From positions 1 to 64,000 of the forward strand of contig JAWKNW010000025.1 in the NCBI GenBank assembly GCA_041391505.1: 64,000 nt of DNA. Reading direction: 5' to 3'. This DNA comes from Rhodothermales bacterium (GTDB taxonomy: Bacteria > Bacteroidota > Rhodothermia > Rhodothermales > JAHQVL01). The notes under the pieces are model-generated. The model was not told the origin of the DNA. It ran no database searches and was given only the letters and a program-made list of their open reading frames with translations. Positions 42,520-51,078 of this stretch are shown here, piece after piece (position 1 is the stretch's first letter; the number at the start of each line of letters is the position of its first letter). The position numbers were made by a program, and so were the translations under genes.

Positions 42520-43929
42520 ATGACCCGCCCCCTCGGACTCCTCGCCCTCCTCCTCCTGCCGGCCCTGCTCCCCGGCTGCTCCTCCCTGAACGGACAGTCC
42601 GTTTCGCCGCCGAACATCGTCATCATCTTCGCCGACGACCTCGGCTACGGCGACGTCGGGTTCAACGGCCACCCGACGATCCACACGCCCAACCTCGACC
42701 GGATGGCCGCGGAGGGGATGAAGTTTACCTCGTTTTATGCGGCGGCGTCGGTGTGCACCCCCAGCCGCGCCGGCCTGATGACCGGGCGCCTGCCCATCCG
42801 CAGCGGCATGGCGAGCAACAGCCGGCGCGTGCTGTTCCCCGATTCGAAGCTCGGCCTCCCCGCCGAGGAGATCACCATCGCCGAGGCGCTCAAGGAAAGC
42901 GGCTACGCCACGGCCGCGTTCGGCAAATGGCATCTCGGCCACCTGCCGCCGTACCTGCCGACGCGCAACGGGTTCGACTACTACTACGGCATCCCGTATT
43001 CGAACGACATGGACCGCGTGGTGGACGGTGGGCGCGAGGCGTTCTGGGCGCCGAAGGTCGAGTACTGGAACGTCCCGCTCATGCGGGATGAGGAGATCAT
43101 CGAACGGCCGGCCGACCAGACGACGATCACCCGGCGCTACACCGAGGAGGCCGTCCGCTTCATCAAGGAGCATAAACAGGGGCCGTTTTTCGTCTATCTC
43201 GCGCACAGCATGGTGCATGTCCCGCTGTTCCGGTCGGATGCCTTCGCCGGCGTGAGCCGGCGCGGGCTCTTCGGCGACGCCATGGAGGAGGTCGACTGGA
43301 GCGTCGGCCAGGTGCTCGATGCGCTGCGGGAGGAGGGGCTGGCCGAAAACACGCTCGTCTTCTTCACCAGCGACAACGGACCCTGGCTCGTCTTCGATAC
43401 GCACGGGGGCTCGGCCGGACTGCTGCGCGGCGGCAAAGGGATGACGTGGGAAGGCGGCATGCGCGAGCCCTCGGTGGCGTGGTGGCCCGGTACCATCGCG
43501 CCCGGGCAGGTCAGCGCGGCCCTCACCACCACGATGGACTACCTGCCCACCGCGCTGGAGCTGACCGGCCGCGCGCTCCCGAACGACCGTGTCATCGACG
43601 GACGCAGTCTGCTCCCGATTCTCCGGGGCGACACGGACCACGAGATCCACGACACCTACTTCTACTACCGGGGGACGACGCTCCAGGCGGTGCGGAAGGG
43701 CCCGTGGAAAGCCCACTACATCACCCAGTGGGAATACGAGGCCGACAACCAGCGCGCCGAGCACGACCCGCCGCTCCTTTTTAATCTCGACGAGGATCCG
43801 TCGGAGCAGTACGACGTCGCCGCCGGGCACCCCGACATCCTGGCCGATATCGCGGCCGAGGTAGCGCGGCATCAGGCCGAGATGGTGGCCCGCCCGACGC
43901 AGCTGGAGGAACGGATCGAAACCGAGTGA
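42520..43929 (+). CDS. Sulfatase (arylsulfatase type), lipoprotein, 469 aa
   Basis: Type I sulfatases cleave sulfate esters using formylglycine. The modification motif is CTPSR with Cys79, in SVCTPSRAGLMTGRL. Metal ligands are in VIIFADDLGYGDVGF (Asp39, Asp40) and FTSDNGP. Lys and His of the active site are in FGKWHLGH. The leader (LLALLLLPALLPGC) makes Cys20 a lipoprotein residue. The first ATG considered is at 42520; an open frame to 42448 is not used. The maturase is not in this window. Substrate may be a sulfated polysaccharide or steroid; family S1 subtype cannot be assigned. Confidence 0.92.
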   Translation: MTRPLGLLALLLLPALLPGCSSLNGQSVSPPNIVIIFADDLGYGDVGFNGHPTIHTPNLDRMAAEGMKFTSFYAAASVCTPSRAGLMTGRLPIRSGMASNSRRVLFPDSKLGLPAEEITIAEALKESGYATAAFGKWHLGHLPPYLPTRNGFDYYYGIPYSNDMDRVVDGGREAFWAPKVEYWNVPLMRDEEIIERPADQTTITRRYTEEAVRFIKEHKQGPFFVYLAHSMVHVPLFRSDAFAGVSRRGLFGDAMEEVDWSVGQVLDALREEGLAENTLVFFTSDNGPWLVFDTHGGSAGLLRGGKGMTWEGGMREPSVAWWPGTIAPGQVSAALTTTMDYLPTALELTGRALPNDRVIDGRSLLPILRGDTDHEIHDTYFYYRGTTLQAVRKGPWKAHYITQWEYEADNQRAEHDPPLLFNLDEDPSEQYDVAAGHPDILADIAAEVARHQAEMVARPTQLEERIETE

Positions 43930-44000
43930 TTCGCGTACGCTTGCTTTCTTTTTCGCGGCAACGGCGTGCAGCCGCTCACACATCATGGAGAAGAACACGC

Positions 44001-44408
44001 ATGCAAATCACCGTTGAAACCACCGTCGCCGCGCCGATCGAGGCGGTCTGGCACGCCTACACGACGCCCGAGGACATCATCCAGTGGAACGCCGCTTCCG
44101 ACGACTGGCACACGACCGCCGCGACGGTCGATTTGCGGGCCGGCGGGGACTTTTCCTCCCGGATGGAGGCGAAGGATGGGAGCATGGGTTTTGACTTCGC
44201 CGGCACGTATACGCAGATCGTCGAGCACGAACGGATCGCGTACGACTTCGGCGACCGCAAGGCCGTGGTCGAGTTCGCCGATGCTCCGGACGGCGTCCGG
44301 GTCCGCGTTACGTTCGACGCTGAGACGGAGCACCCACTCGACATGCAGCGCGACGGCTGGCAGGCGATCCTGAACAACTTCAAGCGGCATGTCGAGGCCG
44401 GCGTGTAG
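44001..44408 (+). CDS. SRPBCC/AHSA1 family protein, 135 aa
   Basis: The start MQITVETTVAAPIEAVWHAY and TTPEDIIQWNAASDDWHTTA, RAGGDFSSRMEAKDGSMGFD and HPLDMQRDGWQAILNNFKRH are standard for AHSA1-type proteins. The purine-rich GGAGAAG lies about 10 nt upstream. It is the third such paralogue in this window. It lies between a sulfatase gene and small reading frames; the link with them is not clear. Confidence 0.9.
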   Translation: MQITVETTVAAPIEAVWHAYTTPEDIIQWNAASDDWHTTAATVDLRAGGDFSSRMEAKDGSMGFDFAGTYTQIVEHERIAYDFGDRKAVVEFADAPDGVRVRVTFDAETEHPLDMQRDGWQAILNNFKRHVEAGV

Positions 44409-44451
44409 GGATACCCGTTTCTCATCGGGTCTGGGCATCGATGTGCGAAAC

Positions 44452-44568
44452 ATGATCGGTGACGTGCCAGCGCTCTTCGGGCCGTATATTGAGCGTTGGG
44501 CCAGCCAGCCCGCTCGTGCAGAACTTCTGAACGAGGTGCGGGCATCAACGATACGTCGAAAGAAATAG
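44452..44568 (+). CDS. Possible small protein upstream of the INDTS-type gene, 38 aa
   Basis: The frame MIGDVPALFGPYIERWASQP continues with ARAELLNEVRASTIRRKK and stops at 44566-44568, overlapping the next gene. It may be a coupling leader or the end of a lost gene. It has no known family, so it is only a candidate. Confidence 0.3.
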   Translation: MIGDVPALFGPYIERWASQPARAELLNEVRASTIRRKK

Positions 44569-44774
44569 CCGAAGTTTATCGAGACTTGATGAGGCGTACA
44601 TCGGGTGCCGAGCGGCTTCGCATGGCGTCGGGTATGTTCGAAACGGCACGTGCACTCGTTCGAGCGCAGCTCCAGAATCAGCGATTGTCCGGCGAGGAAC
44701 CGGATACGCATATGTTCCTCCGCTTCTACAGGCGGGATCTCGAGCCCGCCACGCTGGAAAAGATTCTGGCATGA
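44544..44774 (+). CDS. Small conserved protein with unusual start (INDTSKE type), 76 aa
   Basis: Proteins I recall from other bacteria start with a similar M-N-D-T-S motif and continue like EIAEVYRDLMRRTSGAERLR, MASGMFETARALV and THMFLRFYRRDL. Here the start position reads ATC instead of ATG, giving INDTSKE. Alternative starts are TTG 44496, which adds residues of poor quality, or ATG 44589, which cuts the N-terminus. So either a rare start codon is used or the start is lost. It has no signal peptide. The homologous proteins have no known role. Confidence 0.5.
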   Translation: MNDTSKEIAEVYRDLMRRTSGAERLRMASGMFETARALVRAQLQNQRLSGEEPDTHMFLRFYRRDLEPATLEKILA

Positions 44775-44818
44775 CTCACTAACATGACTGATCTTACGCT
44801 CGATAGCCTCAAGTCTTG

Positions 44819-44930
44819 CGATGCAGGATACAGGGATGCAGGATACAGGATGCCGGATGATCGATAAAACGGACGGTTTTTCGGTAAACATCCTGCATCC
44901 TGCATCCTGCATCTTGCACCTTGCACCCCG
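44819..44930. repeat. Heptamer repeat in two facing arms
   Basis: The left arm (44819-44860) repeats GATGCAGGATACAGG-like units. The right arm (44889-44930) is (CATCCTG)x3 followed by CATCTTG and CACCTTG. The two are inverse complements, so the transcript could fold into a long stem. In the middle is a small hairpin AAAACGGACGGTTTT. Such 7-mer arrays seem frequent between genes in this group. It is between the small protein gene and a DUF4287 gene. Confidence 0.65.
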
Positions 44931-45005
44931 TCCCCCTACCCATAAATCACCTCTATAACGTGCGTCATGTCAGCGTAACATGAGTCCAGAACGTAGCTAA
45001 ACACG

Positions 45006-45224
45006 ATGACCGATTCGTCGAAAATCAAAGGCCCGGCCTCCTATTTCCCGTCCATCGAAAAGACGTACGGGCAACCCATCAGCCACTGGATGGCGATACT
45101 GGATGGGATGACCGATCTGAAGCATATGGAACGCGTGGCGGCGCTCAAGGCCGAACACAACCTCGGGCACGGACACGCCAACGCGCTCGTCGCCTATCAT
45201 CGTTCCGTAAACGAAGCGAAATGA
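45006..45224 (+). CDS. DUF4287 family protein, 72 aa
   Basis: The sequence SYFPSIEKTYGQPISHWMAI and VAALKAEHNLGHGHANALVA is the DUF4287 motif (short helical protein). Length is as expected. The function is unknown; a similar domain is found fused to other small domains in actinobacteria. It is followed after 15 bp by the esterase gene. Confidence 0.85.
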   Translation: MTDSSKIKGPASYFPSIEKTYGQPISHWMAILDGMTDLKHMERVAALKAEHNLGHGHANALVAYHRSVNEAK

Positions 45225-45239
45225 GCACTGGCTATCCCG

Positions 45240-46115
45240 ATGCGCAAGCCCCACTTCCATAGCCGCAGGTTTGTTTTGTGGGTGTTTGCCCTCTTGATGG
45301 GTGCTACGGTGTCTCCCGCCTCCGCTCAGGAGGCGACCACCGCCATCGAGGTTTACAAGGTGGTGGGGATGGACACGCTGCGGCTGCATGTGTTTTACCC
45401 ACCGTCTGACACCTCATCCTCGCGCGCCCCCGCGATCGTATTCTTTTTCGGCGGAGGGTGGGTAAACGGGAGCCCCGAACAATTTTTTCCACACGCGCGC
45501 TATTTCGCCTCGCGCGGGATGGTGGCGATCTCCGCCGAATACCGGATCAAGAGCCGCCACGGCACGACGCCGTTCGAGAGCGTCGAAGACGGCAAGTCGG
45601 CGATCCGCTGGGTGCGCGCGCATGCCGGCGAGCTGGGCGTGGATCCCGAGCGTATCGTGGCCGCCGGCGGGTCGGCCGGCGGACAGGTCGCGGCGGCTGC
45701 GGGAATGCTGGACGCGTTCGACGCGGCCGGCGAGGACCTGCACATGAGCAGTCGCCCGCAAGCCCTCGTCCTGTTCAATCCGGTCATCGACAACGGCCCG
45801 GAAGGATACGGCTACGAGCGGATCGGGGATCGATACACGGCCTTCTCGCCCCTGCACAACGTCGATGCGCAGTCGCCGCCGACCGTGCTTTTCCTGGGGA
45901 CGGCCGACGCCCTCATTCCTGTGGCCACCGCGACGCGGTTTGAGGCCTTGATGGAGGGCGCCGGCGTCCGGTGCGACGTGCACCTGTACGACGAACAGCC
46001 CCACGGCTTTTTTAACTATCGGGACGGGGATAATCCGTATTACTACCACACGGTGCGCGAGGCAGACCTGTTCCTGAAGTCGCTGGGATACCTTGCGGGC
46101 GAACCCACGCTGTAG
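45240..46115 (+). CDS. Secreted alpha/beta hydrolase, BD-FAE/esterase type, 291 aa
   Basis: Signal peptide ends at ASAQ near residue 30. The oxyanion-hole block reads IVFFFGGGWVNGS, where the usual HGGGW His is replaced by Phe. The nucleophile elbow is AAGGSAGGQVAAAAG, with Ser in GGSAGG. The acid is in LGTADALIP and the His in EQPHGFFNY. This is the pattern of the bifunctional feruloyl/acetyl-xylan esterase (BD-FAE) and related hormone-sensitive-lipase proteins. So a role in removing ester groups from plant or algal polysaccharides is plausible. The start at 45240 is 15 bp after the previous stop. Confidence 0.87.
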   Translation: MRKPHFHSRRFVLWVFALLMGATVSPASAQEATTAIEVYKVVGMDTLRLHVFYPPSDTSSSRAPAIVFFFGGGWVNGSPEQFFPHARYFASRGMVAISAEYRIKSRHGTTPFESVEDGKSAIRWVRAHAGELGVDPERIVAAGGSAGGQVAAAAGMLDAFDAAGEDLHMSSRPQALVLFNPVIDNGPEGYGYERIGDRYTAFSPLHNVDAQSPPTVLFLGTADALIPVATATRFEALMEGAGVRCDVHLYDEQPHGFFNYRDGDNPYYYHTVREADLFLKSLGYLAGEPTL

Positions 46116-46171
46116 CCGGAAGACCGCCCGGGTTTCCGCAATGCCTTCCACGCTAAAGGGGGAAGAGGGCC

Positions 46172-46780
46172 ATGTACAAACCTGCTGATCTGTTTCTGGG
46201 GATCGTCGATTTCTTCTCGGTCCTGGTCCCGGGCGCGATCCTGTCGTACGCGGTGTACGCGGTTTATCCGTCGTTCGTCGAGCGCATCGTGCCGCTCGAC
46301 GGAAACGGCGCGTGGTTCGCGCTCCTGTTCTTTTCGTTTTTTTCGGGCCACGTCATCGCGCGGCTTGCCGAGTACATCGACAAGTTATGGAGCTCGAACA
46401 CCTGGCTTCAAAAAAACGAAGAGCTGTGGAACGCCGTGTTTCGCATCCGGGAGGATCTGGGCCGGGCCACCGATTCGTACGCGATCAGCATCTATCAGTG
46501 GTGCCGCTCGGTGCTGATTGTCGTTTCGCCCGAGGCGATGGCCGACATCAATGCCGTCATCGCGTCGGCCGATTTCTTTCGGAATCTGTACGTCGTGTTT
46601 CCCTTCGCCGCGCTGGTCAGTTTTCTGGGTTCGCAATCCACCCTCGGCATGGTGTTCATCGTCATGGCGGCGTTGAGCCTGTTGCTGAGCGAGATGAGCC
46701 GGCATACGTTGCACAAACGCATCTGCTACCACGTCATCGTCCTGCACATGCTGGGCCGGCTCCGGCCCGACGCGGACTAG
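46172..46780 (+). CDS. Membrane protein, 202 aa
   Basis: Four hydrophobic helices are visible: two near the N-terminus (IVDFFSVLVPGAILSYAVYA and ALLFFSFFSGHVIARLAEYI) and two close to the C-terminus (NLYVVFPFAALVSFLG and GMVFIVMAALSLLL). In between lies a soluble helical part with EELWNAVFRIREDLG. A purine-rich ribosome site, AAGGGGGAAGAGG, precedes the ATG. I do not recognise the family; the four-helix plus inner helical part resembles some effector or stress membrane proteins. No partner is apparent. Confidence 0.72.
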   Translation: MYKPADLFLGIVDFFSVLVPGAILSYAVYAVYPSFVERIVPLDGNGAWFALLFFSFFSGHVIARLAEYIDKLWSSNTWLQKNEELWNAVFRIREDLGRATDSYAISIYQWCRSVLIVVSPEAMADINAVIASADFFRNLYVVFPFAALVSFLGSQSTLGMVFIVMAALSLLLSEMSRHTLHKRICYHVIVLHMLGRLRPDAD

Positions 46781-46894
46781 ACGGCGCTGCGGCCGGCCGT
46801 TTGAGGACGCCCGGCCCGCCGCGTTGCCCGCCGGCGCTTCGATACGTAGTTTGTGCGCACGAATGTCAGGGGCCCCCTTAACCACGACACCCTC

Positions 46895-47812
46895 ATGACC
46901 ATGATTCCCCCTTCGTATGCCAGGATGCGACGCTTTCTCGCCGCATGGCTGATCGTCCTCGCGCTGCCGCTGACCGGTTATGCGCAGGATGGAAACGGCG
47001 AGCCGAGGCGTTTCGGCGGCCCCATCGTGCTCCATGAGGACGACGTGGCGGCCTTCCCCGAACCGCCGGCCGGCATCGACACGCCGCGCGACGGGATTCC
47101 CCACGGCAAACTCGAGATGATCGCCTACGCCTCCGAAACCGTCGGCACGATCCGTCACATGCTCGTGTATGTGCCGCCGGGTTATTCGCCGGATAAAACA
47201 TACCCGGTGCTCTACCTGCTGCACGGCATCGGCGGCGATGAAACGGAATGGCAGCGGTTCGCCACGCCCGGCGTCCTGCTCGACAACCTCATCGCCGACG
47301 GCAAGGCGGAGCCGATGATCGTGGTGATGCCGAACGGTCGCGCGCAAAAGAACGACCGCGCCGAGGGCAACGTCTTCGCGTCGGCGCCGGCGTTTGCGGT
47401 GTTCGAGGACGACCTGCTCGAGGGCGTCATCCCCGCCATCGAGACCCGCTACAGCGTTTCGCCGCGCCGGGAAGACCGCGCGCTGGCCGGCCTGTCGATG
47501 GGCGGGGGGCAGACGCTGAACTTCGGACTGGCGCACCTGGATACCTTCGCGTGGCTCGGCGCCTTCTCGTCGGCCCCCAACACGAAGCCGCCGGCGGAGC
47601 TGATGCCCGATCCGGCCGCGGTGGCGTCGCAGCTGAAGTACTTCATGCTCTCGTGCGGCAACCAGGACGGCCTGATTGGCATCAGCCAGGGCGTTCATGG
47701 GTACCTGAAGGAGCATGCGGTGCCGCACGTATGGCATGTCGACGGGAATGCCCACGACGCGACCCACTGGAAGCACAGCCTGTATCATTTCATGCAGGCG
47801 CTCTTCCACTGA
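46895..47812 (+). CDS. Secreted esterase of the CE1/esterase D type, 305 aa
   Basis: A signal peptide (LAAWLIVLALPLTGYAQ) is followed by a feruloyl-esterase-like domain: MLVYVPPGYSPDKTYPVLYL, LHGIGGDETEWQRF, the nucleophile in ALAGLSMGGGQTLNFGL, and His in DATHWKHSLYHF. The layout fits carbohydrate esterase family 1 and the S-formylglutathione hydrolase-like group. It would remove acyl groups from carbohydrate chains. The gene for a Tat-exported isomerase-like protein begins 29 bp later, so the two are likely cotranscribed. The ATG at 46895 is chosen; the next in-frame ATG is two codons on. Confidence 0.88.
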   Translation: MTMIPPSYARMRRFLAAWLIVLALPLTGYAQDGNGEPRRFGGPIVLHEDDVAAFPEPPAGIDTPRDGIPHGKLEMIAYASETVGTIRHMLVYVPPGYSPDKTYPVLYLLHGIGGDETEWQRFATPGVLLDNLIADGKAEPMIVVMPNGRAQKNDRAEGNVFASAPAFAVFEDDLLEGVIPAIETRYSVSPRREDRALAGLSMGGGQTLNFGLAHLDTFAWLGAFSSAPNTKPPAELMPDPAAVASQLKYFMLSCGNQDGLIGISQGVHGYLKEHAVPHVWHVDGNAHDATHWKHSLYHFMQALFH

Positions 47813-47841
47813 AGCGTGTCCTGATTCAACCGAGACCCACC

Positions 47842-48846
47842 ATGCAACGCAGAACCCCTGTTTCACGCCGCGGCTTTCTCGCGAGCGCCGGCGCCGCCGG
47901 CCTCGGGGCGATGGCTGCCCCCGCCGCCCTGGCCACGCCGCAGACCTCCATCGAGCCCGCGGCGCGGCGCATCCCCGCCAGCCGGATCGGCGTCCAGATC
48001 TACACGGTCCGCAACCTGCTCGATGAGCGCATGCTGGGTTTCGAGGGCGCCCTGGCGTTGCTGCGCGACATCGGCGTCGAGAACGTCGAACTGGCCGGCG
48101 TATTCATGGGCCACACCCCGGCGGAGCTTCGCGCGATGGCGGCTCGCTACAACATCCACATCGCCGGAAACCACTTCGGCCCGCGGACGATGGACGGGGA
48201 GAACGCGTGGTACGACGAAGCCGGCCGCGCGGCGATCTTCGCCGACGCCCGGGCGCTGGGGCTCGAGTTCGTGGGCACCGGCCACTACTACAACGTCCCG
48301 CTGACCGTTGACGGCTTCCGGCAGTTCGCCCGCACGCTCAACACCTGGGGCCGGGCCGCCTCGGAAGCCGGGCTCTCGTTTTATTACCACTCCCACGACG
48401 GCGAATTCACCCGCTTCGACGGGAAGCCTATCTTCGACATCCTCCTCGAGGAGACCGATCCGGAGCACGTCCATTTCGAACTCGACCTCGCGTGGGCGGC
48501 GATAGCCGGCGAGGACATCTACGCATGGGTCCCGCGCCATCAACACCGGTTTCCCCTGTTCCATGTCAAGGACTTCTGGTTCACCGCGGACGGTCCGCGC
48601 GAGACGAAGCCGGGGACGCTTGCGGCCGGCAATCGCTTCACCTTCGCCGATGTCGGCAAAGGCACGATCGACTGGCCGCGTCTGTTTTCTGGGCTCGACG
48701 ACCCCTCGCGGCACCTGTATTTCATCGAGCGCGACGATGCGGGAGACGACGTGGCGGTGGAAGGCCAGCCGAACCCGACCAACCCGGCCGGGCCGGCGAA
48801 TACGGTCTGGACAAGCTTCCAGTACCTGACGCAGCTCACGTTCTAG
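47842..48846 (+). CDS. Tat-exported sugar phosphate isomerase/epimerase-like TIM barrel, 334 aa
   Basis: The Tat signal RRTPVSRRGFLASAGAAGLG fixes the start at 47842. The TIM barrel is of the xylose-isomerase-like/AP-endonuclease type 2 family: IGVQIYTVRNLLDERM, VENVELAGVFMGHTPAELRA, FYYHSHDGEFTRFDGKPIFD, HVHFELDLAWAAIAGED and FPLFHVKDFWF. The ordered E/D/H residues (E in VELAG, H in HSHDG, D in LDLAW, H in FHVKD) can bind a divalent metal. Family members convert keto-sugars, but periplasmic ones are often of unknown use. It is probably cotranscribed with the esterase at 46895. Confidence 0.86.
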   Translation: MQRRTPVSRRGFLASAGAAGLGAMAAPAALATPQTSIEPAARRIPASRIGVQIYTVRNLLDERMLGFEGALALLRDIGVENVELAGVFMGHTPAELRAMAARYNIHIAGNHFGPRTMDGENAWYDEAGRAAIFADARALGLEFVGTGHYYNVPLTVDGFRQFARTLNTWGRAASEAGLSFYYHSHDGEFTRFDGKPIFDILLEETDPEHVHFELDLAWAAIAGEDIYAWVPRHQHRFPLFHVKDFWFTADGPRETKPGTLAAGNRFTFADVGKGTIDWPRLFSGLDDPSRHLYFIERDDAGDDVAVEGQPNPTNPAGPANTVWTSFQYLTQLTF

Positions 48847-49072
48847 GCCCGGGCTGAAGCACCCTCAGACAGTGCCACGACGTGGACGCGCGTCAGGGGC
48901 CGAGCGGGATTTCCTGCCCGAAAACCGGATCAGGCTGAACGGGCCGGCCATGCCGGGCAAGCGGGAGGCATGCCCCTGAGGAGGCGGCCATAGATTGTTC
49001 AGGATCTATTGTGCAAGATATGTGCGCGCGGTAACTTCCGGGATCCCCATCACCCAAACCGCTCTGGCCGCC

Positions 49073-49564
49073 ATGCCGCACTCCGACTCCGGTAGCACAC
49101 CGAATGACTTCGATTTTATCCTGGGCGACTGGCGCGTTCGCCACCGCCGGCTCAACGAACGGCTGGCCGGGTGCACGGAGTGGACCGCGTTCGCCGGCCG
49201 CTCCTCGACCCGGAAGATCCTGGAAGGGTTTGGCAACGTAGAGGACAACGTGCTCTCGTTTCCAGAGGGGGGTGTTCGCGCGGCGGCCTTCCGCTCCTTC
49301 GACACCAAAACCCGGACCTGGGCCATCTGGTGGCTCGACGGCCGGAATCCGCACCACCTCGATACACCCGTCATCGGTTCGTTCACCGAGGGCGTCGGGG
49401 TGTTTTATGCGGACGACACCTTCAACGGACGCCCCATCAAGGTGCGATTTATCTGGAAGGCCCATCCGGGCGGGAATCCGACGTGGGAGCAGGCCTTCTC
49501 GGCCGACGGAGGGGAGAGCTGGGAGACGAACTGGACGATGGAGTTTGTGCGGAGTGCCGGTTGA
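49073..49564 (+). CDS. DUF1579-like beta-barrel protein, 163 aa
   Basis: The sequence DFDFILGDWRVRHRRLNERL has the FxxLxGxW pattern of DUF1579-like small barrels, continuing with RKILEGFGNVEDN, WAIWWLDGRN and KVRFIWKAHPGGNPTWEQAF. No signal peptide is seen, unlike the similar protein at 1354. The ATG at 49073 is chosen since upstream in-frame codons to 48995 give a non-conserved leader. The function is unknown. The 226-bp gap before it (48847-49072) holds no gene or repeat that I recognise. Confidence 0.75.
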   Translation: MPHSDSGSTPNDFDFILGDWRVRHRRLNERLAGCTEWTAFAGRSSTRKILEGFGNVEDNVLSFPEGGVRAAAFRSFDTKTRTWAIWWLDGRNPHHLDTPVIGSFTEGVGVFYADDTFNGRPIKVRFIWKAHPGGNPTWEQAFSADGGESWETNWTMEFVRSAG

Positions 49565-49712
49565 TCCGGGCGATCCATCGTTCAGTTCCAGGGCTGCTCA
49601 CGACCTGTCGCGAGCGAAAAATCAGACACAGGAAGGCCACGATGTTCCTGTAGCATCATGCCCCCCCACCTATTATCTTGAAACGATGCCATAATCTACC
49701 AGGGTGCTTCGC

Positions 49713-50705
49713 ATGAAGGGTTCTCGCCGTTTGGCCTTTGTTGCAGGGCTCATAGCTCTCGTGTTCGTCATCGCGCCGGCCGCCGCGCAGAACGCGGCGC
49801 CACCGTCCAAATGGGCCCCGGACTTCCCGCTCTGGGCCGCGCTGTGGAATCCCGATTTCCCTCGCGAGCCGACCAACGAGGAGCCGTATCACGTCCCGAA
49901 CAGCTCGGAGACGTACACGATGAAGCATGCGCGCAACCTGTTCTTTTCGCCGGACTGGCACCCCGATCATCATCCGGCGCTGCCCGATGTGGTGCTGAAC
50001 GGCCGGCAGCCCGAAGTATGGGCCTGCGGTTCGTGTCACCGGGCGGAAGGCACCGGCGGGCCGGAGAATGCGCCCATCGCCGGCCAGCCGGCGGCGTACA
50101 TCGTGCAGCAGATGGCCGACTTCAAGAGCGGCGCCCGCATGTTCTCGGCGCCGCAGCGCAAGCCGATCCACGACATGACCCAGATCGGGCGGGCGATCAC
50201 CGATGAGGAAGTCCAGGCCGCGGCCGCCTATTTTTCCGCGCTGAAACTGGAGCCGATCCTCAAGGTCGTCGAGGCCGAGACGATTCCGAAGACCGTCATC
50301 GCCGGCCTCGTGTACGCCAAAGACCCCGCCGGCGGGACCGAGCCGCTCGGCGACCGCATCGTCGAGATGCCCGACAATCTGAAGCAGTTCGAGATGCGGG
50401 ATTCCGGATCGCACTTCACCGTCTACGTCCCGGTCGGCAGCCTCGCGAAGGGCGGCCTGCTGGTTACGGGCGGGGCGCCCGGGGGCGTCCCCTGCGCCAC
50501 GTGCCACGGCGCCGACCTGCGGGGTATGGGCCCCGTGCCGGGCATCGCCGGCCGGTCGCCGAGCTACATGATGCGCCAGCTGATGGACTTCAAGACGGGC
50601 GCGCGGGCCGGCACGTGGTCGCCGCTGATGAAGCCGCAGATCGAACACCTGTCCATCGACGACATGACGGCCGTGGTAGCCTATCTGGCGTCGTTGACGC
50701 CCTGA
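49713..50705 (+). CDS. Secreted diheme c-type cytochrome, 330 aa
   Basis: Signal peptide ends near APAAAQ. Two heme-attachment motifs are present: CGSCH (Cys105-Cys108-His109) and CATCH (Cys261-Cys264-His265), with Met residues in MADFKSGARM and MMRQLMDFKTGARAG positions as axial ligands. The two halves are alike (QMADFKSGAR and QLMDFKTGAR), so it is a tandem cytochrome c domain protein, exported and probably taking electrons from a dehydrogenase. The ATG at 49713 gives the better signal peptide. Its stop TGA overlaps the ATG of the TfoX-like gene by 1 nt. Confidence 0.9.
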   Translation: MKGSRRLAFVAGLIALVFVIAPAAAQNAAPPSKWAPDFPLWAALWNPDFPREPTNEEPYHVPNSSETYTMKHARNLFFSPDWHPDHHPALPDVVLNGRQPEVWACGSCHRAEGTGGPENAPIAGQPAAYIVQQMADFKSGARMFSAPQRKPIHDMTQIGRAITDEEVQAAAAYFSALKLEPILKVVEAETIPKTVIAGLVYAKDPAGGTEPLGDRIVEMPDNLKQFEMRDSGSHFTVYVPVGSLAKGGLLVTGGAPGGVPCATCHGADLRGMGPVPGIAGRSPSYMMRQLMDFKTGARAGTWSPLMKPQIEHLSIDDMTAVVAYLASLTP

Positions 50706-51043
50706 TGAAGACCGATGACCTGCTCGTGCACCGCGTGCGCGAGGTGATGCAGCACGTGCCGGGCGTCCGGGAGAAGAAGATGTTCGGCAGCATCGCGTTT
50801 CTCGTGGATGGCAAGATGTGCGTGAACGCGCGCGCCGAACGCATCATGTGTCGCATCGACCCGGCCCTGCACGACCAGGCCGTCGAGCGCGATGGGTGCC
50901 GGACGGTGGTGATGCGCGGCCGCCCCATCAGGGGGTATGTGCATGTCGATGCCGAATCGGTGCAAACCGAGCGGGAGCTGTTGTACTGGATCGATCTGGC
51001 GCTGACCCATCACGGGGCCGGCGCGAGGCCCGGGGATCGGTAG
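50705..51043 (+). CDS. TfoX N-terminal domain protein, 112 aa
   Basis: The TfoX_N pattern is clear: HRVREVMQHVPGVREKKMFG, SIAFLVDGKMCVNARAERIM and the final part GYVHVDAESVQ. It is only the N-terminal domain of the competence regulator TfoX, so it is of the short type that occurs in many bacteria and has no proven role in competence. The ATG shares its A with the TGA of the cytochrome gene, so the two are translationally coupled. Confidence 0.88.
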   Translation: MKTDDLLVHRVREVMQHVPGVREKKMFGSIAFLVDGKMCVNARAERIMCRIDPALHDQAVERDGCRTVVMRGRPIRGYVHVDAESVQTERELLYWIDLALTHHGAGARPGDR

Positions 51044-51078
51044 CCCCGAAATGAGCTGAACGGCTCCCGGAAAGCTGG

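Noticed and set aside
48847..49072. Possible short gene in the gap before the DUF1579-like gene
   Set aside because: No frame with a start codon, ribosome site or recognisable domain was found. Open stretches are in-frame extensions or antisense shadows.
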